NCBI GenBank assembly: GCA_947502815.1
Contig: CANNBH010000001.1
Span: forward strand, 2,948,818-3,012,817
Origin: an uncultured Erythrobacter sp.
Lineage (GTDB): Bacteria; Pseudomonadota; Alphaproteobacteria; Sphingomonadales; Sphingomonadaceae
Direction of reading: 5' to 3'
DNA: 64,000 nt
Shown: one piece after another, positions 1 through 7,866 of the stretch
Layout of the letters: every line of letters starts with the position of its first letter
How positions within the stretch are numbered: the first letter of the stretch is position 1
The notes under the pieces: generated by a model
What the model was told of the DNA's origin: nothing
Databases searched by the model: none
The model's input: the letters and a program-made list of their open reading frames with translations, nothing else
Made by a program: the position numbers and the translations under genes

Positions 1-872
1 GTCTCTGCCAGCACCCTCAACGGGACCACCGCCAGCGTCACACCATCAGCCTGTGCCGCGTCCGAAATCATCGACACCCATTGCCCGCGAATTTCCTCGC
101 CCAGATCGGGGTCTGCCCACGGCCAGCATGTGCCCAGCGCAACTTCCAATGGATTGTCCATCACGGCGGGCACATCGAACTTGCGCCAATCCTCGCCGCG
201 CGCTTCTATGATGGCTTGCCCTTGCTCAGTCGCGCTCATCGCCGCCTCTAGGCACGGGATATGGCTGGCAGGATCAGCATCGGCGAGATTGTCGAGCAAG
301 TCTTCGCCGCGAAACCGTGTCGGCCGGTCAATCGGCACATCGGCGCGGCCGGCTGCTTTGCGCACCACATCGGTGGCGTCTTTGGTCGTGTCATCATCGA
401 AATCGAGCCGCCGTGCGAGCAGGTCGAACCCCGTCATCAAAAAGCTGCGCCGATCATAGTCGATGTCATATTCCGCTTCCAGCGCCGCCAGCCGGGCGCG
501 CTGATCTGCATTCAGATAGTCGGCGGCGACACGGCCTTCGGGCAATTTGGTAAAGCGCCCACCGCGAAAGATCAGGCGAAAGACATCGCCGGGCGAAAAT
601 TTGGGCCGCGCGCGCAGGATCACCCGCTGCGCCTCTGCGGTGGCTTCCTCCAACCGGTCCGGCTGCCACGGCGTGCTTTCCGGCACAGCGGCAATTTCAC
701 CGACAAGTATGATGGTCCCGGTGGGCGTCTCAATCGTCCACATAGGCGCGCCGGACCGCTGAGCCGTGACGACGATTTGGTTTTGGGTGGGGGCGGGGGT
801 TTGGGCGAGCGCTGGAAATGCCGCAAGCGAAATCACGGCCAGAGCCGCTTTAGCAGAAAGCCGAAAGGTCAT
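1..872 (-). CDS. TraB/GumN-like exported protein (C-terminus cut by window edge)
   Basis: The reading frame runs off the left edge, leaving about 290 codons. It begins with a clear signal peptide (basic MTFR start, hydrophobic core, cleavage after ALAQ near residue 24). A segment reading GTIILVGEI at about residues 52-60 and a helical stretch rich in Glu/Ala behind it resemble the start of TraB/GumN proteins, where this region is the GT(I/L)H motif of a proposed metal-dependent hydrolase. Here the His is replaced by Glu, so it may be a divergent member. It lies 44 bases downstream of the preceding minus-strand gene and may share its transcript. The family call is moderate; the export signal is clear. 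Confidence 0.6.
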   Translation of the reverse strand, partial: MTFRLSAKAALAVISLAAFPALAQTPAPTQNQIVVTAQRSGAPMWTIETPTGTIILVGEIAAVPESTPWQPDRLEEATAEAQRVILRARPKFSPGDVFRLIFRGGRFTKLPEGRVAADYLNADQRARLAALEAEYDIDYDRRSFLMTGFDLLARRLDFDDDTTKDATDVVRKAAGRADVPIDRPTRFRGEDLLDNLADADPASHIPCLEAAMSATEQGQAIIEARGEDWRKFDVPAVMDNPLEVALGTCWPWADPDLGEEIRGQWVSMISDAAQADGVTLAVVPLRVLAE

Positions 873-916
873 GCTCAAACACTACCAACCGGCACTTAGC
901 CGATTGATGAACGCTA

Positions 917-1375
917 TCACGACAAACGTGCATCCGGCACGATTGTGTAATCAGCCAACTGCGATTGATCGATGAATTGTGCGATTGGCTTATCGCCTGC
1001 AATTACATCGACGCAGTCACATTCAGTAACAAACTGGTAGTGTACAACTGGACCAGCAATTTCGTTCATCAGACCGGTCGGCGTCGGATAGTCTCCTCCC
1101 TTTACCGTTCGGGCAAAACTGCCGTCTATTCCTTCCCAGCGCTGCGGATCGGTTTCGGTGCTAAGCCAAGTTTCATCAAGAACTCGGACAGCTTGAATTT
1201 CCCCAAAGGTGATAGCCAAGAACGGCTTTGGGGCTCCCAAAACCTCCCAGATCAGGATCAAGTTGTTCGTGAGTATCTGTACATGGCAGGTGTCACAAAC
1301 CCCCACTTCACAATCAATCCCTAAGGTCACGCCAAGCCCCAAATCATAGGGCGTGTGAACGATCGCATCGCTCAA
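917..1375 (-). CDS. Unknown 152-residue Cys-containing protein coupled to nadB
   Basis: I do not recognise the family. The chosen start is TTG, whose last two bases lie inside the nadB stop codon (TTGA overlap), a typical translational-coupling arrangement. An open frame continues upstream, but only as an out-of-frame shadow of nadB. The protein has no signal peptide or membrane segment. Six possible metal ligands are visible: Cys22, Cys27, Cys30, His31, Cys119 and Cys121 (patterns C-x4-C-x2-C-H and C-x-C). The local base composition is visibly less GC-rich than nadB. It could be a small metal or redox protein, but that is inference from cysteine spacing only. Confidence 0.6.
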   Translation of the reverse strand: MSDAIVHTPYDLGLGVTLGIDCEVGVCDTCHVQILTNNLILIWEVLGAPKPFLAITFGEIQAVRVLDETWLSTETDPQRWEGIDGSFARTVKGGDYPTPTGLMNEIAGPVVHYQFVTECDCVDVIAGDKPIAQFIDQSQLADYTIVPDARLS

Positions 1376-2997
1376 GGCACCAACACCGTATCGCGAACCG
1401 ACGTTTTCATGTCTGGATAGTCCAGCGTGTAATGCAGGCCCCGGCTTTCCTTGCGAACCAGTGCTGATGTCACAATCAACTCGGCCGCTTGTAGAAGGTT
1501 GCGCAGCTCGATGAGGTCGGTGGTCACGACGAAGCTGCCGTAATAATCCTCCACCTCTTTTTTCAGCAGGGCGATACGGTTTTGGGCGCGTTCCAGCCGC
1601 TTGGTCGTGCGCACGATGCCGACATAATTCCACATGAACCGGCGGATTTCGGTCCAGTTCTGTTTGATCACAACTTGCTCGTCAGAATCCGACACGCGGC
1701 TTTCATCCCACGGCAGGATCGCGGGCGGGTCTTCCAATTCGTCCCATCGGGCCAAGATGTCTTCCGCCGCCGCTTCGCCGTAAACAAAGCATTCGAGCAA
1801 GCTGTTGGACGCCAGCCGGTTCGCGCCGTGCAGGCCGCTTTCGGTGCATTCGCCCGCCGCCCACAGCCCGGGCAGGTCGGTGCGCGCTTTCAAATCCACG
1901 ATCACGCCGCCGCATGTGTAATGCTGTGCGGGCACGACCGGGATCGGGCCGGTGGTCATATCAATGCCAAGGCCGCTCAATTTCTCATGGATCGTGGGGA
2001 AATGTTCGCGCACAAATTCGGGCGGCTTGTGACTGATATCAAGGTGCACGTAGTCTAGGCCGAACCGCTTGATCTGGTCATCAATCGCGCGGGCCACGAC
2101 ATCGCGCGGCGCCAGCTCCATCCGTTCCGCATCGTAATCCGCCATGAACCGGTGCCCGGTTTCTGGGTGAAGCAAGTGCCCGCCTTCGCCGCGCACCGCC
2201 TCTGTCACGAGGAAGTTTTTGACCTCCAGATTATACAGGCATGTCGGGTGGAACTGCATCATCTCCATATTGGAGGCGCGCGCGCCCGCTCTCCACGCCA
2301 TGGCGATGCCATCGCCGGTCGCGCCGCGCGGGGCGGTGGAGAATTGATAGACCCGGCCCGCTCCGCCTGCGGCCAAAATGGTGGCGCGCGCGGTGTGGCG
2401 TTCAACCCGGCCCGTTTCTTCGTTCAAGGCATAGACGCCCCAGACGCGCCCGGCGGCAGAGAATTTTTCGCGGTGGCGATCGGTGATAAGGTCAATGCAG
2501 GTGCGCCCGCCCAACATGGTGATGTTGGGGCTGGCCTCGGCGGCCTTGAGCAAAGCCTCTTGCACAGCCCAGCCGGTGGCGTCGTCAACATGGACAATGC
2601 GGCGATGCGAATGTCCGCCTTCGCGGGTTAAGTGCAGCGCGTCTTCATCGCGGTTGAACGGCACGCCCAATTCGCACAATCGATCAATGCTGGCGGGCGC
2701 GCGTTCGATGACAAATTCGACAGATTCGCGGTCGTTCAAACCGGCGCCCGCCACCATCGTGTCGCGCACATGGTTTTCAAACGTGTCGCCCGCGTCCAGC
2801 ACAGCGGCGATCCCGCCTTGCGCCCAAGCGGTTGATCCGCCGGTCAGCGATCCTTTGGCCAGCACCAGCACCCGTTTCGACGTCGCCAATTCCAGCGCCG
2901 CCGTTAGTCCCGCCGCGCCTGAGCCTATAATTATGACGTCAAAATTGGTGCCTGCTGCGACCGCCGCGTCATCGTGATTGTCTGATCCACTTCCCAT
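1372..2997 (-). CDS. nadB: L-aspartate oxidase
   Basis: This enzyme oxidises L-aspartate to iminoaspartate with FAD, the first step of de novo NAD synthesis; quinolinate synthase (NadA) then uses the product. The N-terminal Rossmann motif GSGAAGL is at residues 25-31, followed by the GGHSHRRIVH active-site region near 135-145. The C-terminal flavin-binding stretch GLHGANRLASNSL is near 385, and a helical C-terminal domain follows. At 541 residues it fits the family. The start is the ATG giving MGSGSD; a TTG 12 codons upstream is possible, and no strong ribosome-binding site decides. nadA and nadC are not in this window. The downstream unknown gene overlaps its stop by four bases. Confidence 0.93.
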   Translation of the reverse strand: MGSGSDNHDDAAVAAGTNFDVIIIGSGAAGLTAALELATSKRVLVLAKGSLTGGSTAWAQGGIAAVLDAGDTFENHVRDTMVAGAGLNDRESVEFVIERAPASIDRLCELGVPFNRDEDALHLTREGGHSHRRIVHVDDATGWAVQEALLKAAEASPNITMLGGRTCIDLITDRHREKFSAAGRVWGVYALNEETGRVERHTARATILAAGGAGRVYQFSTAPRGATGDGIAMAWRAGARASNMEMMQFHPTCLYNLEVKNFLVTEAVRGEGGHLLHPETGHRFMADYDAERMELAPRDVVARAIDDQIKRFGLDYVHLDISHKPPEFVREHFPTIHEKLSGLGIDMTTGPIPVVPAQHYTCGGVIVDLKARTDLPGLWAAGECTESGLHGANRLASNSLLECFVYGEAAAEDILARWDELEDPPAILPWDESRVSDSDEQVVIKQNWTEIRRFMWNYVGIVRTTKRLERAQNRIALLKKEVEDYYGSFVVTTDLIELRNLLQAAELIVTSALVRKESRGLHYTLDYPDMKTSVRDTVLVP

Positions 2998-3120
2998 GGC
3001 ATCCGCAATGGCGCGGGCTGCATCGCATAGCAAGAGTGCGGCGATTTGGGGGTGCTGCGATAAGTCGTGCGCAAAAAGCCGCGAACCCCTTCATAGTTAC
3101 GATCACCTTAGTCATTCTCT

Positions 3121-3150
3121 TTAGTTTCTGAGAATTGATCCTGCTATAAT
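3121..3150 (+). promoter_or_regulatory. Possible sigma70 promoter for the 55-residue protein
   Basis: A perfect TATAAT lies at 3145-3150 with a weak TTAGTT about 18 bases upstream. It points toward the small ORF at 3276, which would leave a leader of roughly 120 bases. The surrounding stretch (3100-3270) is unusually AT-rich for this window and must also hold the nadB promoter on the other strand. The minus-35 match is poor. Confidence 0.35.
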
Positions 3151-3275
3151 CCAATCATCACCAACGCATAACGCGAGTAGAGGACGAAACGTCGCACTAA
3201 TCGCCGATAGGTTATTATCACCTGTTGTTTGGTTAGTTTGGTTATATAACTTGTTAGTCTAGGACGACTGAGCTT

Positions 3276-3443
3276 ATGTCGATTATATCGCCTATTTCTT
3301 GTTTTATCGGCCGCCATGAACCCCAGCGACGTGCGGTTGAATGGGATGGATTGAGCTATATTGGAAACTGCCGGCATTGCGGCAAAGAGATCAAGCGGGT
3401 CTCTCATCGCAATTGGAAATCGCGCCTGTCAGAGGCGAGCTAA
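3276..3443 (+). CDS. Small Cys/His protein, 55 residues (possible zinc ribbon)
   Basis: This short ORF is easily missed. It opens with ATG after an AGGA about 11 bases upstream and ends in TAA. It carries Cys9, His14, Cys32, His34 and Cys35, with the C-terminal pair in the pattern C-R-H-C-G followed by a basic tail (KEIKRVSHRNWKSR). The spacing of Cys9/His14 and the C-x2-C pair suggests one small zinc knuckle. It resembles the general shape of DUF1660-like phage-associated small proteins, though I cannot assign it. A TATAAT-containing promoter lies about 125 bases upstream. Function is unknown. Confidence 0.55.
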   Translation: MSIISPISCFIGRHEPQRRAVEWDGLSYIGNCRHCGKEIKRVSHRNWKSRLSEAS

Positions 3444-3551
3444 ACGGCCCGAACCACGCAGCGCCGCTTAAAATGCGGTGGAGATCGCGCTTTGATCGCC
3501 GATTGCCCGGCCTCGTCATGCGCATAGAACCGTCATGCGCATCGAACCGTC

Positions 3552-4502
3552 CTATTCCTCGGCGCTCGTCAGCTGCACAAACACATCTTCGAGATCCGCC
3601 TCTCGCGTTGTCACGTCTTCGACTGTCAAACCTTGTTCTTGCAAGATCGCAAGCACTTGGCCCGCGCTGAATTTGTCCTTGTTGTAGGTGATCTCCACTC
3701 CGCGCGTCGCGGTCTGATCCACCTTGGTAAAGGCATCATGCGCAGGCGCAGCGGTCAGATCATCTGACACAGTGACGGCGACAATTTTCTCGCGCGCCAT
3801 ATCGACAAGATCTCGGGTCGGTTTGTTCGCAATCAATTCGCCGTGGTTGATGATGGCGATCCGGTCACACAATTCCTCCGCCTCTTCGAGGTAATGCGTG
3901 GTCAGCACCACCGTCACCCCTTCGCGGTTGAGCTCGCCGACGAGCTCCCACAATTGGCGCCGCAATTCCACGTCCACCCCGGCGGTTGGTTCATCCAGCA
4001 CCAGAATGGGCGGCGAATGCACCATCGCTTTGGCAACCAGCAATCGCCGTTTCATGCCGCCTGATAGAGTGCGGGCATAGGCGTTGCGTTTGTCCGCCAA
4101 CCGCACCGCGGCGAGCAATTCTTCGCTGCGGCGAAGCGCAGCGGCAATGCCGTAAAAGCCCGCCTGATTTTCCAACACTTCATACGGCGTGAAAAACGGG
4201 TCAAAGACGATTTCTTGCGGAACAATCCCAATCGCGCGGCTGGCGTTGCGGCGCTGGGTATCGATATCGAACCCCCAAATATTGGCTTTGCCGCCGGTCT
4301 TGTTAACGAGGCCAGCGAGGATGTTGATCAAGGTCGACTTGCCCGCCCCATTGGGACCAAGCAGGCCAAAGATTGATCCTTCGGGGACATCAAAGCTCAC
4401 ACCGTTCAGCGCAAGCTTGCCCTCTGCAGCTTCGCCCGTTGCCCCTTTCGCAGGCGCATAACGTTTGACGAGATTTTCGATCTGGATTGCCGGTGGGTTC
4501 AT
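3552..4502 (-). CDS. ABC-2 type transporter ATP-binding protein (YadG-like)
   Basis: This is a cytoplasmic ABC ATPase of the ABC-2 exporter class. Walker A (GPNGAGKS) is at about residues 49-56, the signature LSGGMKRR near 147, Walker B with LDEPTAGVD near 167, and a C-terminal regulatory extension typical of YadG/DrrA-type subunits. Length is 316 residues; E. coli YadG is 308. The ATG at 4502 has AAGG at a suitable distance. No partner membrane protein (YadH-like permease) lies on either side: upstream is a divergent DUF4402 gene and downstream is the convergent 55-residue ORF. The permease must be elsewhere, or this ATPase serves a complex encoded at another locus. Confidence 0.88.
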   Translation of the reverse strand: MNPPAIQIENLVKRYAPAKGATGEAAEGKLALNGVSFDVPEGSIFGLLGPNGAGKSTLINILAGLVNKTGGKANIWGFDIDTQRRNASRAIGIVPQEIVFDPFFTPYEVLENQAGFYGIAAALRRSEELLAAVRLADKRNAYARTLSGGMKRRLLVAKAMVHSPPILVLDEPTAGVDVELRRQLWELVGELNREGVTVVLTTHYLEEAEELCDRIAIINHGELIANKPTRDLVDMAREKIVAVTVSDDLTAAPAHDAFTKVDQTATRGVEITYNKDKFSAGQVLAILQEQGLTVEDVTTREADLEDVFVQLTSAEE

Positions 4503-4668
4503 AAGCGCCAGCCTTAAAGATGGCGAGCGATGACGCAAGATGTGAGTGAATTGATAACCATACTGCGAAAGGACAGCTTGATAGCGGTTGGCTATTGTCG
4601 GCCACATGGAAAGTGCGTCCACCCACTGCCTTCGCTGGCCCACGCGCCGCCTCACGCCGGGGGCCAGA

Positions 4669-5196
4669 ATGCGCGCGTTTGCCGTTTTCGCGGCGGCTTG
4701 CTGTTCTGCGCCCGCGTTGGCGCAGGATGCTCAATCCAGTTCGGTTTCGGTGGAAATCGCGCCAGAGGTCACTCTGACCAAAACGCGCGATATGGATTTT
4801 GGGCGAATCTTGGTCCCGCGCAATGGCCGGATTGATATGACGGCAGAAGACGTGCCGACCTGCACACCCAACAACGGGCTCACTCTGCTCGATCCCTGTC
4901 AAAGCGCGGCATTTTCCGGCAGCGCGGCGACCGCGTTCCAAGTGCGGATTTCGGTCCCAACAGGGCGGCGCATCAATTTGACCGGCCCTGATCGCGACCT
5001 AAGATTGCGCCAGATGACAGTCGGCGCAGGCAATGGCCTGACATTTCTGGGCCGGACCAACCGGCATTTTGACTTCACCATCACCGATCCGGCTGGCGTG
5101 TTTGAATTCTTCGTCGGCGGGCGATTGTTGTTCCGAAACAATCAGGGGGCCGGCGTCTATTCAGGCACTTTTACGATCGAAGCGGACTACCAGTAG
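4669..5196 (+). CDS. DUF4402 exported protein
   Basis: The 175-residue product starts at MRAFAV and has a signal peptide ending at ALAQ (about residue 19). The mature part is a beta-rich DUF4402 domain with the usual landmarks: a D-M-D-F-G-R-I-L-V strand near the start and a closing G-x-Y-x-G-x-F-x-I strand at the C-terminus. DUF4402 proteins are secreted or surface proteins found widely in sphingomonads; some are thought to be pilin-like, but no reaction is known. An upstream in-frame ATG at 4588 would bury the signal peptide and is rejected. A second, diverged DUF4402 copy lies at 5741. Confidence 0.82.
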   Translation: MRAFAVFAAACCSAPALAQDAQSSSVSVEIAPEVTLTKTRDMDFGRILVPRNGRIDMTAEDVPTCTPNNGLTLLDPCQSAAFSGSAATAFQVRISVPTGRRINLTGPDRDLRLRQMTVGAGNGLTFLGRTNRHFDFTITDPAGVFEFFVGGRLLFRNNQGAGVYSGTFTIEADYQ

Positions 5197-5299
5197 GCCG
5201 CCACCGGTGAGCGACAGGCCAAAGCTAAGCCCAATTGTCCGCGAGTTAGGTGCGATCTGCGATTGAAATGCGGCACGCGCCCGATTAACGCAGAAAGCC

Positions 5300-5512
5300 A
5301 TGAACACCGATACGCCCGAAACCGTCCTTGTCGAAAAGCGTCGCGTCAGCTGTGACGGGGCCAGCGCCATTCGCGGCGGCGACAATTATCGCCCCGCCGC
5401 CCTTGGCCATCCGCGCGTCTATCTTGAGATTGATGAAAGCGGCTATGTCGATTGCGGATATTGCGATCGGCGCTTCGTCCTCAAAGGTGGCCCGGCCGAC
5501 GGCGTTAACTAG
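5300..5512 (+). CDS. CHCC zinc-finger protein, NDUFS6-like
   Basis: This 70-residue protein has the zf-CHCC pattern: Cys18, His37 in GHPRVYL, then Cys52 and Cys55 in DCGYC. The family is homologous to mitochondrial complex I subunit NDUFS6. In alphaproteobacteria it is proposed to be an accessory zinc subunit of NADH:quinone oxidoreductase at the cytoplasmic membrane. The length matches single-domain bacterial members. It sits alone between two DUF4402 genes, with no nuo genes nearby, so an association with complex I is family knowledge rather than context. A MidA/NDUFAF7-like complex I assembly factor is encoded about 28 kb away. Confidence 0.85.
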   Translation: MNTDTPETVLVEKRRVSCDGASAIRGGDNYRPAALGHPRVYLEIDESGYVDCGYCDRRFVLKGGPADGVN

Positions 5513-5740
5513 ACCGGCCCATTTCCGTTAGGCTGGCACGCGGCAATCTCCGGTGTTGAGACAGGCTGAGCATGGGTTGGCCCCGGTGAGGACCACGCAA
5601 AGAACACGCAAAAACCCTGCAAAGGCCCGGATATCGCGCGGCAAAGGCGCGGCAGGCACGTCCCTACCCGAAATGGTTTCAATTTTCTGACTGCGGTTTC
5701 AAATCAATCTTAACACCTGCCCCTTAAGACCGGATTGGAT

Positions 5741-6322
5741 ATGCAAAATTCCCTGATCTTGATGCGCAATTGGATGAAGCAAACCGGCTTGCTTGTTGCA
5801 GGCCTGATGCTGGGTGCCGTGCTCGGCATGATGCCAACCATGGCCTCTGCGCAAGAGACCACGGAAGAGGGGGACGCGCAGGCTTTCCTCGTCACCCCGC
5901 TCAGCTTTGTTAAGCAGGATGACCTCGATTTCGGAGTGATCATCCCGGGCAACACAGCCGGATCCGTCGTCATGGATTCAGCCGGCGATGTCACCACCAC
6001 AGGCGGCGTGATCCAAGTCGATGGGACCCAGCAGCCAGCCCGGTTTTGGGGCTTTGGCACGTTTCTCCAGACAGTTTTGATCAATTCGGATGCCAACACC
6101 TATATTCTGACACGCGAAGGCGGGACAGAGACGATGTTGATGGATCAGGTGTTGATCGGCAGTCAGCCGCCGATCATTATCAACACCAATCCGCGCCGTT
6201 TTCGCATCGTCAATCCCGATGGGTTTTTCTCATTCACGATTGCCGGACGGCTGCAGGTTGGCGCCAATCTGCCCCCGGGCACCTATGCTGGTGAATTCAC
6301 GATTCAGCTCGAATACGAGTGA
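5741..6322 (+). CDS. DUF4402 exported protein, second copy
   Basis: The 193-residue product has an N-terminal signal peptide (hydrophobic core after MKQTG, cleavage near ASAQ). It has a DUF4402 domain with the D-L-D-F-G-V-I-I-P-G strand and the closing P-P-G-T-Y-A-G-E-F-T-I strand. It matches the 4669 gene in architecture but not closely in sequence, so the two are old paralogues. The start is the ATG at 5741; two further in-frame ATGs (5762 and near MKQ) are possible. About 230 bases of upstream non-coding sequence separate it from the zinc-finger gene, so it probably has its own promoter. Confidence 0.8.
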   Translation: MQNSLILMRNWMKQTGLLVAGLMLGAVLGMMPTMASAQETTEEGDAQAFLVTPLSFVKQDDLDFGVIIPGNTAGSVVMDSAGDVTTTGGVIQVDGTQQPARFWGFGTFLQTVLINSDANTYILTREGGTETMLMDQVLIGSQPPIIINTNPRRFRIVNPDGFFSFTIAGRLQVGANLPPGTYAGEFTIQLEYE

Positions 6323-6408
6323 CATCGCACGGCCATAGGCCGCAGACCGCTCATCGCGCGTTCAGCAATGTAATCTAGTGTTGCATCGCTAAACCAGAGG
6401 AGAGCGCC

Positions 6409-6906
6409 ATGACCACCACCCTCAATCCCTCCGTCTCTGCAGGCCGTTTGGTCCGCACCCCCTTTGCACCAGCCGGCGCGATCGCTGGCGGTTTGGCGGC
6501 ATTGGCCCTGCTCGCAGCTGGACCTGCCTCTGCCGAAGAACACAGCGAAACGGGCGACGCCCTTGAGCTGACCAAAGGGGAAGCGGAGCTTGCCGAATTG
6601 CTCGAAGGGCGCGTTGCGGGAGAGCCGCAAAACTGCATCCGCGTGCGCCCCAATTACCGCCTGACCACGATTGACGACACCGCCTATGTCTATGGCCGGG
6701 GCCGCACGATCTATGTCCAGCGCACCAGCCATCCCAACAGGATTGACGACGACGACACGCTGGTTTCCCGGCGTTTTAGCAGCAGCCAAGTGTGCCGTCA
6801 GGATATCGTCAACACGATTGATCCGGTGCACGGCATGTTTACCGGCACAGTCTTTTTCGAAGAGTTCGTCCCCTACACCCGCGTGGATGAAGCAGAAGAC
6901 AGCTAA
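6409..6906 (+). CDS. Unknown exported protein, 165 residues
   Basis: I do not recognise the family. The start ATG follows AGAGGAGAG at good spacing. A long n-region precedes a hydrophobic core (GGLAALALLAAGPASA), giving a signal peptide of about 43 residues, possibly with a shorter real start. The mature region has two cysteines (QNCIRVRPNY and SSQVCRQD) that could form a disulfide. It has a tyrosine- and arginine-rich middle and an acidic end. A strong hairpin terminator follows at 6933. It is likely a monocistronic periplasmic protein. Confidence 0.72.
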   Translation: MTTTLNPSVSAGRLVRTPFAPAGAIAGGLAALALLAAGPASAEEHSETGDALELTKGEAELAELLEGRVAGEPQNCIRVRPNYRLTTIDDTAYVYGRGRTIYVQRTSHPNRIDDDDTLVSRRFSSSQVCRQDIVNTIDPVHGMFTGTVFFEEFVPYTRVDEAEDS

Positions 6907-6932
6907 ACTCCCGCGCACAATTGAACACATCC

Positions 6933-6963
6933 AAACGGGCGGTCTGCAATAGGCCGCCCGTTT
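6933..6963. terminator. Hairpin terminator, probably bidirectional
   Basis: A perfect 10-bp stem (AAACGGGCGG at 6933-6942 with CCGCCCGTTT at 6954-6963) has an 11-base loop. A-runs on the 5' side and T-runs on the 3' side let it act in both directions. It lies between two convergent genes ending at 6906 and 7013. Confidence 0.8.
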
Positions 6964-7012
6964 CGTATGGGCCTCTATCGTGTGGGAATTTGGGGTGTGA
7001 GAATTTGAGGCG

Positions 7013-7543
7013 TCAGGGGCGCTGCGCCGCATCACCCCGGCTCAGCGCCCGATCATCGGCCATCAGATCGTTTGCGCGCTGCAGTTCCTCGATAGAATTG
7101 CGGTACTTGCTTAGCAAATTGACAGACCGGTTGTCGGCGGAACGCAAGAATTCTTCCAGCCGATCGCCGGTGTCTGGCGCGTTCCAGATGTTGTCAGTTT
7201 GGCGGATTTGGCGCGCCTGTTCGCGCACTTCATCGATAGAGGGCATATCCGCAAAAAACGCGCGTCGCCGCCTCTTGGCAAAACTTGGCCGAGCGTTCTC
7301 TGCGGCGGCGGTGCCTGCCCCAATTGCGCGGCGATTGATCGGGGGCGCTCTGCGATCTTCCAAGTTTGCATTTCCGGGCGTCATGTCTGGGATGCGCATG
7401 GAAAAGAGCAAATTCTCCCCGTCCGCCGCTTCGCTGTGTGCAGAGGCGTGCGCGGCGCCCTGCAAGTTCCCCGCGACCCAGCCGACAAAGCATGCCGCCA
7501 CCATGGTCATTCCCAAAAACTCAAGGGACAGCATCATTTGCAT
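7013..7543 (-). CDS. Unknown membrane-anchored protein, 176 residues
   Basis: I do not recognise the family. The start ATG at 7543 has GGAGG eight bases upstream, which decides it over the longer frame. One N-terminal transmembrane segment (about residues 5-25, with MVAACFVGWVAG) is followed by a polar, mostly helical region rich in Arg, Asp and Glu. The C-terminal helix (NLLSKYRNSIEELQRAND) may form a coiled coil. It looks like an anchored cytoplasmic or periplasmic domain protein. It is convergent with the exported protein at 6409 and shares its terminator. Confidence 0.65.
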   Translation of the reverse strand: MQMMLSLEFLGMTMVAACFVGWVAGNLQGAAHASAHSEAADGENLLFSMRIPDMTPGNANLEDRRAPPINRRAIGAGTAAAENARPSFAKRRRRAFFADMPSIDEVREQARQIRQTDNIWNAPDTGDRLEEFLRSADNRSVNLLSKYRNSIEELQRANDLMADDRALSRGDAAQRP

Positions 7544-7866
7544 AGCGAGCACCTCCACCGCCAATCCGCCCAAAGACAGAATGGCACGACCAAAACGCGG
7601 CCAAAGTTCAGTTAGAAGAGCGCCCTCGCATCTGGCTGCGCAGGGCGTGTTCCCAAGTGATATGCGTGTTTTACCGGAGGCGATCCGCCAGGTTAATTCG
7701 CAAGGCCACCTATGTATGCGTTAAGGGAATTGCAGCACAGATCGGCGCGGCCTCTCAGACGCTCGCGGCTCTGCCAAAGGAGGGCGAACGAAAAAGGGCG
7801 AGCATCCTATACAAAAGACGCCCGCCCCAATTCTTGCCCAATTCGGGCGAAAATACACTCTGATCT
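7544..7866. other. 323-base intergenic stretch
   Basis: This region separates the divergently placed start at 7543 from the end of the nitronate monooxygenase gene at 7867. It should hold the promoter of the 7543 gene. A 68-codon plus-strand frame at 7657-7863 has no ribosome-binding site and an unconvincing composition, so I do not call it. A weak GGGCG/CGCCC pairing near 7796-7828 could be part of a terminator for the minus-strand gene. Confidence 0.5.

Noticed and set aside
917..1633. Full 238-residue minus-strand frame upstream of the nadB stop
   Set aside because: Its first 85 codons lie inside nadB in another frame, are very rich in Arg/His/Gly and look like a shadow. The coding part starts at the TTG overlapping the nadB stop.
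7657..7863. 68-codon plus-strand frame in the 7.5-7.9 kb gap
   Set aside because: No ribosome-binding site, ordinary composition and no recognisable motif; it fits random open sequence.
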